Source: a virus. Taken from it: a stretch of 24,088 bases of DNA. Each line of letters starts with the position of its first letter. Within the stretch, counting starts at the first letter, position 1. Under the pieces are notes generated by a model. The model saw only the letters and a list, made by a program, of their open reading frames with translations, had not been told where the DNA came from and made no database searches. The stretch lies in the IMG/VR virus record IMGVR_UViG_3300042691_035038, positions 1 to 24,088 of that record. One strand, 5' to 3'. The translations under genes were made by a program, and so were the position numbers. Of the stretch, positions 8,771-15,639 are shown piece by piece.

Positions 8771-9355
8771 TTATCCTGTTATTATAAAGGTTCTTGTATT
8801 AAAAAATTGATTATTTGGATCGTTAGATGTTCCACTCGCTATTAATCTAAATGGATTATTATCTGGAGAAGCCGCATCTATATAAACATAATGAGTTCCA
8901 ATGCTAAGTTTTTCTGTTATTGAGGCGGGAATAACAAAACTAAAAACACCAGCAGAGCTTATTTCTGTGGCAAGAGCTTCAACTTGGTATGGAATTAAAT
9001 TTCTCTCTGCATTTTTAATATTCATATCTATCTGTGCAACAATATTTATTGCAGGTTTAACAGTTGGAGTTGTACCATCTGATAATATATAAGTTGCTGT
9101 TCCAGATAATGTGATAGTTTGCCCTCTTGTGAATTCTGTTCCAGAACTTCCACCTCCACCAGTGATCGAATTAAATACAGCAGTAGCGCCATCTCCCACA
9201 ACACCCGCATTATAAATTATTCTGCTCGGAGCACTTGGGAAATAGTCTTTCTGGGCTCTTTTTCTTAAATTATAAATTATTGGCAATACCGCAGAATAGT
9301 TTCTGGGGCTTATTTTAGAAGCTAAAACTTCTTCGTATGTTTTTTCTAATGCCAT
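8771..9355 (-). CDS. Unknown tail-operon protein, beta-rich / Ig-like (194 aa)
   Basis: Not recognised as a named family. The N-terminal 40 residues are charged and probably helical (KTYEEVLASKISPRNYSAVL), followed by a Gly/Ser/Thr-rich beta-type region with a GGGGSSG linker near residue 88. The C-terminal half (VFSFVIPASITEKLSIGTHYVYIDA) reads like an immunoglobulin-like fold. No signal peptide or membrane segment is seen. The start ATG lies 1 bp after the stop of the preceding gene, so it is translated in the same operon. It sits exactly between the two halves of the J hub, which suggests a structural role at the hub (inference). No catalytic motif is visible. Confidence 0.75.
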   Translation of the reverse strand: MALEKTYEEVLASKISPRNYSAVLPIIYNLRKRAQKDYFPSAPSRIIYNAGVVGDGATAVFNSITGGGGSSGTEFTRGQTITLSGTATYILSDGTTPTVKPAINIVAQIDMNIKNAERNLIPYQVEALATEISSAGVFSFVIPASITEKLSIGTHYVYIDAASPDNNPFRLIASGTSNDPNNQFFNTRTFIITG

Positions 9356-9356
9356 A

Positions 9357-10232
9357 TTAATTTGATGTTTGAGTTATCGGCTTAAGAGTTTCTAACATAT
9401 CCGATGAAAGGCCAACGGTTCTTGCGCCAATACTTCCGATTACAAATGAATTTCTATTTACCAGACCTCCTGCAACAGAAGACGCTGCGCCAGAACTTGA
9501 AGACGAATTAAATTGGCTTAATGGTTCGCCAAGCATACATGCATATGGGCTTTGGACAGTTCCATTCAACTCATATTGTTTAGTAAAGATTTTATTTGAG
9601 CCTTCTACTCCACAGGTTACAACAATAGTTAAATTAGTCGATTTGCTCATGCCCATTGAACCAGCGGAGCCGTCACTTCTACCTTGATCAACTGTATCAA
9701 ATAGAGCCTCTACAATTAAACTTACTCTTATTTTTTTAACATCTTTGTTTTTTACATGATGAACATAAATAAATGGATCTTTAGTATCTGTGGGCCAGCC
9801 CGTCGCCCATGCAGTAAAGTTTCTTGGCGATCCTCCATTTACTGCTGGCCTAACATCTTGATCTGTTGTTATTGGCCCAAGTAATTTAAAATTAGCTGGT
9901 CTCCATATGTATACATTTTTAAAATTTTGTAATGGAGTTTGATTTTCCGTTCCTAAATTGATTTCCATTACTACATTTCTAAAATTATATTTGCCATCAT
10001 AATTCATTACTGGTACTTTATTTAAATAAATACCTTTGAGCATGTCCAATCCATAAACTTTTTTGCCAAATTGATCAACCAGTCCATAAATTGGACCCTC
10101 GCAAAGCAAATCAACGCTTTCTGAAACCGAAATAGATCTTAATAAAGATTGCTGATCTGGAGGAACTAAAGCTGGTATCGTTTTATCTCCTTTTGATCCT
10201 CTATAAAATCTAATTGGATTTAAAATTTTCAT
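9357..10232 (-). CDS. Tail tip hub protein J, N-terminal part encoded as a separate gene (291 aa)
   Basis: Residues about 27-90 match the N-terminus of lambda J: LLRSISVSESVDLLCEGPIY followed by LKGIYLNKVPVMNYDG and INLGTENQTPLQNF, corresponding to J's 'LLSVIDAISEGPIEG', 'LNSTPVLDTEG' and 'FRAGEQEQTP'. Residues about 165-215 (VKKIRVSLIVEALFDTVDQG and the following strand) match J's 'IDRLRFTFGVQALVETTSKG'. The match stops where the 1941-residue protein at 2927-8752 takes over, so the hub is made from two polypeptides. The last 60 residues are Ser/Gly/Ala-rich and have no J counterpart. The start ATG overlaps the upstream stop (TAATG), implying translational coupling. It is not a simple frameshift, because a complete gene lies between the two parts. 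Confidence 0.85.
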   Translation of the reverse strand: MKILNPIRFYRGSKGDKTIPALVPPDQQSLLRSISVSESVDLLCEGPIYGLVDQFGKKVYGLDMLKGIYLNKVPVMNYDGKYNFRNVVMEINLGTENQTPLQNFKNVYIWRPANFKLLGPITTDQDVRPAVNGGSPRNFTAWATGWPTDTKDPFIYVHHVKNKDVKKIRVSLIVEALFDTVDQGRSDGSAGSMGMSKSTNLTIVVTCGVEGSNKIFTKQYELNGTVQSPYACMLGEPLSQFNSSSSSGAASSVAGGLVNRNSFVIGSIGARTVGLSSDMLETLKPITQTSN

Positions 10233-12859
10233 TAGGCTGTTTGAACACTTTGGGATAAGATTGGCTCGCCAATTCCCTTGAATGAAGTTGTCGTAGATAA
10301 GAATTGTATATTTATTTTAACTGGAGAAGAGTAAAGCGTTTGCTTGTTGTTTATATTAACTTTACATCTGTATCTTGCTTTATAAGCAGAATATCCAGCA
10401 CTTTTTGCTCCATTGATAGTTGGCCTTTGTGATTCAAATCTTACCAATCTGTTTGATTCGGCTGACACCTGTTCAGAGTAAGTTATAAAATCTTCTGCGA
10501 CAGTTCCGTTATTTGTCGCGGTTGATGAATTTTTGACAAAAACAATTTGGGCGTCAGAAGATGGAGATCCAATAAAAGTCCAATTTGTAGTGCTTGGCGT
10601 TACTATTTTATATTCTTCTCCAGCAATCATTTCTGATGCTGTGATTGTTCTTTTTCCAATATCAGAAAATTTTTGAGTTTTTGGCGTGGTTAAATCAGAA
10701 ACAGAATGAAATAATTTTTCTTTTGGTACGAGTTGCCAATTTGAAAATACTCCATCTCTGTTAGTGTCATATCTATAATATAAACTAATTCCTTCGCTAC
10801 CTCTTAAATCTTGCAGTCTTGCAAGTAAACGATGATAGCCAGCAGTTAAATACAATGTTGTAGTAGAAGAATTAAGTCCAGAAATTTCAGCGCTGCTTGG
10901 TTGACTGATCCAAGGTGGGTTTGCAAATCCAGAAAACATTGCATGGCCGCTGTAATATGCACTAGCCAAAGTAGAATCTATATATAAATCTGAAGCATCA
11001 TCGGAGTCAAGTTTAAATTCATATGCGCCTACTGGCATTATTTTGCCATTTCCAGTTCCTTGCACTTGTTTTTTATAAAATGTTGAGCCTATTCTTGGAG
11101 GTATAGCTGTTCCACCTAGTCCAGTAAATCCTAAACCACTCCATTGTCCTGTATCTCCAATTTTAATAATTTCGTACAATCCAGTGCCTGTTCCAACTTC
11201 AAAAACATCTTTTATAAAACTTTTACCATCGCCACCAACTGTCGGCACATAAAAATAACCAAGAAACTCCATCCCATAGTTATCAATATTTGCTGTAGTT
11301 CCATTTATTTTACCTTCGTATACATTGTCTATTGCGCCAATATAAATATATTGATTTTTATTTTCGTAGGCTGGATAGTCAGAGAATAAAGTATTCATCT
11401 CTGCTGTAGTAGTAGGAGTTTCAACTCTAGTCCAATAAGTTGATTCTGGAACTGGTGCTCCTCCTGCCAATGCTCCCGTAGTTGGCAAATGCCCAGAAAC
11501 AGCACTAAAGCATTTATATAAATATTCAAGATTTGGAGGTAAAATTTTTCTCCAATAAGTTGAATTAATGCTTGGACCGGCTCCGGTTGGTAATTGTCCT
11601 GAAAATCCTGTCGCAACAATAGCTTGAAAATATGTGTTTGTATCTGATCCTGTTGGATAATTTATTAACTCACCGCTAAAATAATTGTATCCAGTGTCCC
11701 AAGTTCCAAATTTTAAATTATTAAATTGTGCAGGACCAAATTTAACTAATTCTCCTACAGAATATTTTTGAAAATATCCACTTTGATTACTTTTCAATCC
11801 AGTAAAATTAGATTGAACTATAAAATCTGGAGTATGATAAGATCTAATAACAAGTCCTGATTTAACTGCGTATGGATTTTCTATTTTTACTTTACCCTTT
11901 GAACTGTCATTGCTTAATTCTTCCCATTCGTAAGTAACGTCTTCATCAAACGTAGTCAAATCTGGGTTAGAAATAATTTCTCCATTTCTTCTCACAACAA
12001 CTTCTACTGGGGTTGATATAACTTTATCTGCGCTATTAGTAGTTATATCTATATAAGAATTCAAAACATTAACTGAGCAGAATGTAACCGTATCCTCCAT
12101 GTCAACTGCCTGTTCTGTTGAGAACTTATCAATAACTGAACCTCCAGATTCAGCTTCGTCTTCCGCAACAAGTTCAAGATAATCATTAATTGGCTTGTCA
12201 ACAGGAGTCATCAATTGTTTAATATCCGTGGTCAGAGCGTAGTGGTCCACTCCCGCGCTGATTTGAGAAGAGCCGATTTTCAAACGTCCATAACCAACTG
12301 GAACAGCTTGGCCTTGAGAAGTGTTAGATGGTTTGTTGCCGAATAAATAAGATTTGCCACCAGCTTGAACTTCTTGATTAAAGTCTGGTTTAGGCTGGGG
12401 GAAAAGAAGTGTCATTACGCCTTGAACGGCCAAAGCTGCTCCAATCATTCCTAACGTCGTAGCCAACATGCCTCCTCCAGAAAGAGCGGTTGTACCTAAA
12501 GCTGTAGCCATTCCTTTAGCTACAGCCGCTCCAAATCCTCCTGTCGCCGCTATCAAAGCGGCTCCCACAATAATCATTCCAATTGCCGCTCCATTTTTTC
12601 CTGCGCCCCAAACAATCGGAACTATATGAATTTCATTTGGGGCTTTTTGAACTTCTATTTCTTTTGGATGTTGAATTACCGCATCATCAACAACAATTCT
12701 GTAATGTACTCCCTGCATTGCAAGTTTTTTGACTTCATTCAAAAATCCTCTTTTGTTTGAGTTGATCGCAAGTAAAGCCTCCTTTGGAGAATTTATATTA
12801 AATTTAAATTCTTCACCAAATTTGTTTCGCAATTCGCCGTATAAGTATACATTAGTCAT
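10232..12859 (-). CDS. Tail assembly protein I-like, fused to large carbohydrate-module region (875 aa)
   Basis: Residues 1-80 match lambda tail protein I, a beta-grasp (ubiquitin-like) domain: NVYLYGELRNKFGEEFKFNI is close to I's 'LYGELAKRFGRSFHFDV'. Residues about 86-155 are Gly/Ala-rich and hydrophobic, as in I, followed by VPVGYGRLKIGSSQISAG (187-204). Lambda I is about 223 residues, so about 650 residues are extra. These hold an Ig-like part (about 280-350), two segments with CBM5/12-like spacing ending in STYWRKI and STYWTRV (about 387-480), a PA14-like domain (about 525-697) interrupted by a small GTGNGK module, a further NW-x-FIG module (738-791) and a C-terminal beta domain. The start overlaps the K-like gene by 8 bp and the stop overlaps the next gene by 1 bp. 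Confidence 0.85.
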   Translation of the reverse strand: MTNVYLYGELRNKFGEEFKFNINSPKEALLAINSNKRGFLNEVKKLAMQGVHYRIVVDDAVIQHPKEIEVQKAPNEIHIVPIVWGAGKNGAAIGMIIVGAALIAATGGFGAAVAKGMATALGTTALSGGGMLATTLGMIGAALAVQGVMTLLFPQPKPDFNQEVQAGGKSYLFGNKPSNTSQGQAVPVGYGRLKIGSSQISAGVDHYALTTDIKQLMTPVDKPINDYLELVAEDEAESGGSVIDKFSTEQAVDMEDTVTFCSVNVLNSYIDITTNSADKVISTPVEVVVRRNGEIISNPDLTTFDEDVTYEWEELSNDSSKGKVKIENPYAVKSGLVIRSYHTPDFIVQSNFTGLKSNQSGYFQKYSVGELVKFGPAQFNNLKFGTWDTGYNYFSGELINYPTGSDTNTYFQAIVATGFSGQLPTGAGPSINSTYWRKILPPNLEYLYKCFSAVSGHLPTTGALAGGAPVPESTYWTRVETPTTTAEMNTLFSDYPAYENKNQYIYIGAIDNVYEGKINGTTANIDNYGMEFLGYFYVPTVGGDGKSFIKDVFEVGTGTGLYEIIKIGDTGQWSGLGFTGLGGTAIPPRIGSTFYKKQVQGTGNGKIMPVGAYEFKLDSDDASDLYIDSTLASAYYSGHAMFSGFANPPWISQPSSAEISGLNSSTTTLYLTAGYHRLLARLQDLRGSEGISLYYRYDTNRDGVFSNWQLVPKEKLFHSVSDLTTPKTQKFSDIGKRTITASEMIAGEEYKIVTPSTTNWTFIGSPSSDAQIVFVKNSSTATNNGTVAEDFITYSEQVSAESNRLVRFESQRPTINGAKSAGYSAYKARYRCKVNINNKQTLYSSPVKINIQFLSTTTSFKGIGEPILSQSVQTA
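10487..10648 (-). repeat. Small NW-x-FIG module in the I-like fusion (residues about 738-791)
   Basis: The translated stretch AGEEYKIVTPSTTNWTFIGS, then IVFVKN and NNGTV matches the Y-K-I ... T-x-NW-T-x-IG ... F....NGTV order of the two J copies at 3185-3361 and 3620-3817. Confidence 0.55.
10769..11287 (-). other. PA14-like domain in the I-like fusion protein (residues about 525-697)
   Basis: The key block is GAYEFKLDSDDASDLYIDST (611-630) followed by LYLTAGYHRLLARLQDL and EGISLYYRYD. The 'Y-x-F-x-x-x-S-D-D-x-x-x-L-x-I-D' block and the 'AGYH' strand are the signature of PA14/GLEYA domains, which bind glycans or mediate assembly. Residues about 559-607 within the domain look like an inserted small module of the NW-x-IGA type. 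Confidence 0.7.
11039..11185 (-). repeat. Diverged small IG module interrupting the PA14-like domain
   Basis: The translated stretch LYEIIKIGDTGQWSGLGFTG, then IGSTFYK and GTGNGK follows the same Y-x-I...G-x-T...IG..F....GTG.G order as the NW-x-AIGA modules elsewhere in the operon, but is the most diverged copy. Confidence 0.4.
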
Positions 12860-13214
12860 ATTGCTTTTTTAATGCCTCCACATACGCTTTATTTACATGC
12901 AGTTGTCTTGGCAAAACTAAATTAAACTTTTGAGTTTCTTTGCTATAGATTAAATATGGTACGCAACAGTTTTCGCAATTAAATCTATCAAACTTGGACT
13001 CTTCTTCTCCTGTTGTTGGATGAGTATGATAAATTGCGACCAATTTGCCGCTTCTGAGATACTTTAAAATCTCTAAAGGATGAATTTCAAATACATCATT
13101 TTGATACGTAGCAATATTTCTTGCTGGCTCTGATTTCAATTCTCCATTTTCCATAAAAATGAAACCACAAACTTCTTTATCGGAATTTTTAGCGTGATCG
13201 ATTATTGATTGCAT
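12852..13214 (-). CDS. Tail tip K-like protein, JAMM/Mov34 metallopeptidase domain only (120 aa)
   Basis: Zinc-dependent JAMM isopeptidase-fold protein corresponding to the N-terminal domain of lambda tail protein K. The motif HxHx(7)Sx(2)D is perfect: H63, H65, S73 and D76 in YHTHPTTGEEESKFD. The upstream catalytic Glu is E14 in KEVCGF. A Cys cluster (C80, C83, C84) follows. Lambda K has a second, C-terminal NlpC/P60 peptidoglycan hydrolase domain; here the protein ends after the JAMM fold and no such domain is seen in the neighbours. The start ATG overlaps the stop of the L-like gene (TAATG), and the 3' end overlaps the I-like gene by 8 bp, so it is translationally coupled within the L-K-I-J order. 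Confidence 0.9.
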   Translation of the reverse strand: MQSIIDHAKNSDKEVCGFIFMENGELKSEPARNIATYQNDVFEIHPLEILKYLRSGKLVAIYHTHPTTGEEESKFDRFNCENCCVPYLIYSKETQKFNLVLPRQLHVNKAYVEALKKQYD

Positions 13215-14716
13215 TATTGTGAGCTTATTGAATATTCTTCTGTACCAGGAAAACCACCAAACGGTAAATGGCTTTCGTTGCCAAATCTTAATTTACATCC
13301 GTCAACTGTTTTAGAACACTGATCTCCAGCCCAATGTTCTTTATTGAATGCGGGATATTTTGATCCCGTTGCTGTGTGGGATTTTGTACAAATATAAAAT
13401 CTTAGCAATGGGGTCCAATTAGGAATAGCATTTATATCCTTTTTGGCTACTTTTATATTATGGTTTTCAATATAAACATACTCTCCCATTTTGTATGCCG
13501 CTCCATTCTGCCATCTTCCTCTATTCAGACCATCATATAAAGCACTGTTATTTAAACCAACCCAACTTGATAATTGAGACGATGTAAAAAATCTTTGAGA
13601 AGATGTTAAGACACTTTGCTCTGCTGGATCATAATAAAATTTATAAGAAGGTACAGCTACCCAACTTGGGGCAGATGTTGATGGAATCTTATAATAAATA
13701 GTTAATCCTTGAGCAGAAGTTTGTTCGTAATGTCTTATAAAAATTCTATGGTATCCAGCGGACAAAGGTATTTGCCCTGTTGTTCCTTTGGGAGCAGAAC
13801 CGCTTTGTGCTCCTGGTCCATAATCGGATGCAATTAAAGTTCCATTTATCCATAATTCAGCCGAATCATCTGGATCAACTCCAAATTCATAAACTCCAGC
13901 TTCATCAATATCAACTTTTAAATATCCAATAAATTCCGTTGCAGTATTGTCTGCCGCTACTATACTTGTAGTTTCAGTTATAATTTCAGTACTATAAGTT
14001 GCAGCCGCAACAATACTCGTAAATGTTGATGTGCTAGGAACGCTTGCACCAGCGGCTGTATAGTATCTTCTAATCAACCCGTTCCTAAAATCCAACGCTT
14101 TTCTTAAACGCATATTATTTTCGTCAGCAACTGGTACTCCCATGTATTTGCAACCATTGCCGCGATAATGAAAGCCACAATAGCGAGCCATCACTGAGCG
14201 TTTAGGGAAAGTTACATTATCTAATTCAAGCGGGGAAGCTAACTCAAATTCTACTATTGCTCTATTTTCACTGGCCCTTCTTAAAATAAAGAAAACTTGA
14301 TCTTCAAGACCCGCTGTTGCATCAGCCGAGCCATAAGGGTTTTTGCCTTCTGAGAAGTTTTGATTGTCGAGAAACTTAACAAATGTTCTCTTTCTGACGA
14401 CCTTGGCCCCAACAAGGTTATTGTAGCGTCTAATTAAGTTAGAGACGAAAAAGTCTTGGTTTGAAATAGCTAACTTGGGCCTTGGTAAAGACCCGTCGCC
14501 TTTACTTTCAAAACCTGAACTTTGTATTGGAAATGGCAGATACTCAACGCCTTGCCAATAAACAGAGCCATTTATGTTGTTGGTTCCCCCATGAACATAA
14601 AGTTTATCGTCGGGCCTATTAACGTAATCGTAATAAATAACAAAAAACTCCAACAATGCTGTTGGTTCTAGAGAAAACAGCTCCGCATTAATTTTTTGAT
14701 TAGAAGCCCTTGACAT
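13214..14716 (-). CDS. Minor tail protein L-like with PA14 and CBM-like insertion (500 aa)
   Basis: Homologue of lambda L, the iron-sulphur tail tip protein between the tube and J. Residues 50-116 match closely: YWQGVEYLPFPIQSSGFE, RPKLAISN and LVGAKVVRKRTFVKFLD. The four expected cluster cysteines are C180 and C189 (RYCGFHYRGNGCKYMG) and C467 and C474 (DQCSKTVDGCKLRFGN), with the final FGGFPG also as in L. In lambda the two Cys pairs are separated by about two dozen residues; here about 275 residues lie between them, holding a PA14-like domain (about 214-364) and a CBM5/12-like segment (about 401-463). Total length is 500 against 232 in lambda. This is the first gene of the minus-strand tail operon. 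There is no tail-tube or tape-measure gene upstream on this strand. Confidence 0.93.
   Translation of the reverse strand: MSRASNQKINAELFSLEPTALLEFFVIYYDYVNRPDDKLYVHGGTNNINGSVYWQGVEYLPFPIQSSGFESKGDGSLPRPKLAISNQDFFVSNLIRRYNNLVGAKVVRKRTFVKFLDNQNFSEGKNPYGSADATAGLEDQVFFILRRASENRAIVEFELASPLELDNVTFPKRSVMARYCGFHYRGNGCKYMGVPVADENNMRLRKALDFRNGLIRRYYTAAGASVPSTSTFTSIVAAATYSTEIITETTSIVAADNTATEFIGYLKVDIDEAGVYEFGVDPDDSAELWINGTLIASDYGPGAQSGSAPKGTTGQIPLSAGYHRIFIRHYEQTSAQGLTIYYKIPSTSAPSWVAVPSYKFYYDPAEQSVLTSSQRFFTSSQLSSWVGLNNSALYDGLNRGRWQNGAAYKMGEYVYIENHNIKVAKKDINAIPNWTPLLRFYICTKSHTATGSKYPAFNKEHWAGDQCSKTVDGCKLRFGNESHLPFGGFPGTEEYSISSQ
13328..13516 (-). other. CBM5/12-like segment in the L-like protein (residues about 401-463)
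   Basis: RWQNGAAYKMGEYVYIENHN, then RFYICTKSHT and HWAGDQC follow the W..G..Y..G..V....Y.C...H......W spacing of small chitin-binding type modules. It directly precedes the second Cys pair. Confidence 0.5.
13625..14077 (-). other. PA14-like domain inserted in the L-like protein (residues about 214-364)
   Basis: GLIRRYYTA opens the domain, followed by FIGYLKVDIDEAGVYEFGVD, then DPDDSAELWINGTLIASDYG, IPLSAGYHRIFIRHYE and GLTIYYK. This is the standard PA14 order: Y-x-F-x-x-x-x-D-D-S-A-E-L-W-I-N-G, then the AGYH strand. It is placed between the two cluster-binding Cys pairs of L. Confidence 0.85.
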
Positions 14717-14740
14717 TTCCTTTTACCCTTAGATTATATT
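14710..14740 (+). promoter_or_regulatory. Candidate leaderless promoter of the 14747 gene
   Basis: A perfect TTGACA (14710-14715), lying inside the first codons of the divergent L-like gene, is followed by TATATT at 14735-14740 (19-bp spacer). Transcription would start at about the ATG at 14747, and no Shine-Dalgarno is present. The same TTGAC-to-ATG distance (35-37 bp) recurs at 15226, 23275 and 23843. Confidence 0.5.
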
Positions 14741-14763
14741 ACACCGATGGCCTTAAAAAACAA
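14733..14763 (-). promoter_or_regulatory. Candidate promoter of the tail-tip operon
   Basis: On the minus strand a perfect TATAAT -10 occupies 14738-14733, with a weak TTGTTT -35 at 14763-14758 (19-bp spacer). Transcription would begin near 14726, about 10 nt before the ATG at 14716, leaving AAAAGGAA just before the start codon. It overlaps the plus-strand promoter on the other side of this 30-bp divergent gap. Confidence 0.45.
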
Positions 14764-15229
14764 AATAAAAATAGAATCCTTTGTTGTCGATGCTTTGCGA
14801 CCCAAGGATATACCCGAAGCATTAAAATTAGCCATTGTAGCCCAATCAAAATTCGGGTTAAGTTCAATATCTGCACCGTCGTTGTTTTTAAATGAAATTG
14901 TGGATTTAATAAATAAGAATACAGAGTTTTCTTTTGTCTTTAGAACGCCAACAGGCAAGCTGTTCGCCGCTTTTATAATAAGACCAGAAACTAATATTTC
15001 CGCTGAATTAGCGTTGGCTTTAAGCGATCCAAATATATTGCAAACAAAAGAAATGTACGATGAATTTCACAGAGTTTTAAACTCTTCTAAATTTAAAATA
15101 TTTTTGGCTAAAGTCTATAAAAAAAGAAAAAAAATTCAAACATACATCAAATTTTTAAATATTCTGGGTTTTAAAGAAATCTTGAACGAAAACGAAGAAT
15201 TTATCACGCTTTGCTCAAAAAAGGCTTGA
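14747..15229 (+). CDS. Unknown protein, weak GNAT acetyltransferase resemblance (160 aa)
   Basis: Not confidently recognised. The N-terminus (VVDALRPKDIPEALKLAI) and C-terminus (TYIKFLNILGFKEI, then a final beta strand) loosely follow the layout of GNAT-fold proteins, in which an N-terminal R/D-I-x-E-A helix and a terminal 'Y..F...GF' segment are common. The central acetyl-CoA loop (Q/RxxGxG/A) is not visible, so enzymatic activity is doubtful. The middle contains a basic run (KVYKKRKKI). This is the first plus-strand gene after the tail block; its start lies 30 bp from the divergent L-like gene. The start is ATG without a Shine-Dalgarno. Its stop TGA is part of the TTGACA box for the next gene. 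Confidence 0.7.
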   Translation: MALKNKIKIESFVVDALRPKDIPEALKLAIVAQSKFGLSSISAPSLFLNEIVDLINKNTEFSFVFRTPTGKLFAAFIIRPETNISAELALALSDPNILQTKEMYDEFHRVLNSSKFKIFLAKVYKKRKKIQTYIKFLNILGFKEILNENEEFITLCSKKA

Positions 15230-15253
15230 CAAATTAAATAAAACCAGTATTGT
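15226..15253 (+). promoter_or_regulatory. Candidate leaderless promoter of the deaminase gene
   Basis: TTGACA (15226-15231) and TATTGT (15248-15253) are separated by 16 bp, preceded by an A-tract. The predicted start is about 15260, two bases from the ATG at 15262. The TTGACA contains the stop codon of the preceding gene. Confidence 0.55.
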
Positions 15254-15261
15254 CGAAGACA

Positions 15262-15639
15262 ATGAAGTTCGAAAGGCTTATTCAGCTTGCGAGAAACCTT
15301 ATTATTTATGACGACATTGACTTACGGTGTCGGCACTTTGCGTTTATTTTAAATAAAAATAAGATCATATCAATAGGCAAAAACTCAAAAAAATCTCATC
15401 CAATTAACCAAAAGTATGGTTATTTTGATGGTAGTGGGCTTCACGCAGAGGCTTGCGCGGTAATTAAATCTGGCAACGTTGATCACGCTAAACACACTTT
15501 AGTTACATTTCGTATTGACAGAAATAATAGGGTTGCTATGGGTAAACCGTGCAAATACTGTCAAAAACTGTTGAAAGACGTAGCTTTCAAAGAAATTTTT
15601 TATTCAAATGAGCAAGGCGAATTCGAAAGATCCAAATAG
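15262..15639 (+). CDS. Zinc-dependent cytidine/deoxycytidylate-type deaminase (125 aa)
   Basis: Member of the cytidine deaminase-like superfamily. The zinc and proton-shuttle motif HAE is at residues 61-63 (GSGLHAEACAVI) and the second zinc motif PCxxC is C97/C100 (GKPCKYCQKLL). The 125-residue length fits a single catalytic domain. The substrate (free nucleoside, dCMP or a nucleic acid) cannot be told from the motifs. A role in pyrimidine supply beside the RNR genes is reasonable but inferred. The ATG at 15262 is preferred over an in-frame TTG at 15250, which would fall inside the predicted -10 box. The 3' end overlaps the next gene by 32 bp. Confidence 0.8.
   Translation: MKFERLIQLARNLIIYDDIDLRCRHFAFILNKNKIISIGKNSKKSHPINQKYGYFDGSGLHAEACAVIKSGNVDHAKHTLVTFRIDRNNRVAMGKPCKYCQKLLKDVAFKEIFYSNEQGEFERSK

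Noticed and set aside
9357-10232. J split explained as a frameshift or assembly error
   Set aside because: A complete gene with its own start and stop lies between the two parts, and both ends are tightly coupled to neighbours, so one base change could not join them.
14734-14958. Minus-strand 74-codon frame opposite the 14747 gene
   Set aside because: It would sit on the tail-operon promoter and has no motif; the plus-strand frame is longer and fits the operon.
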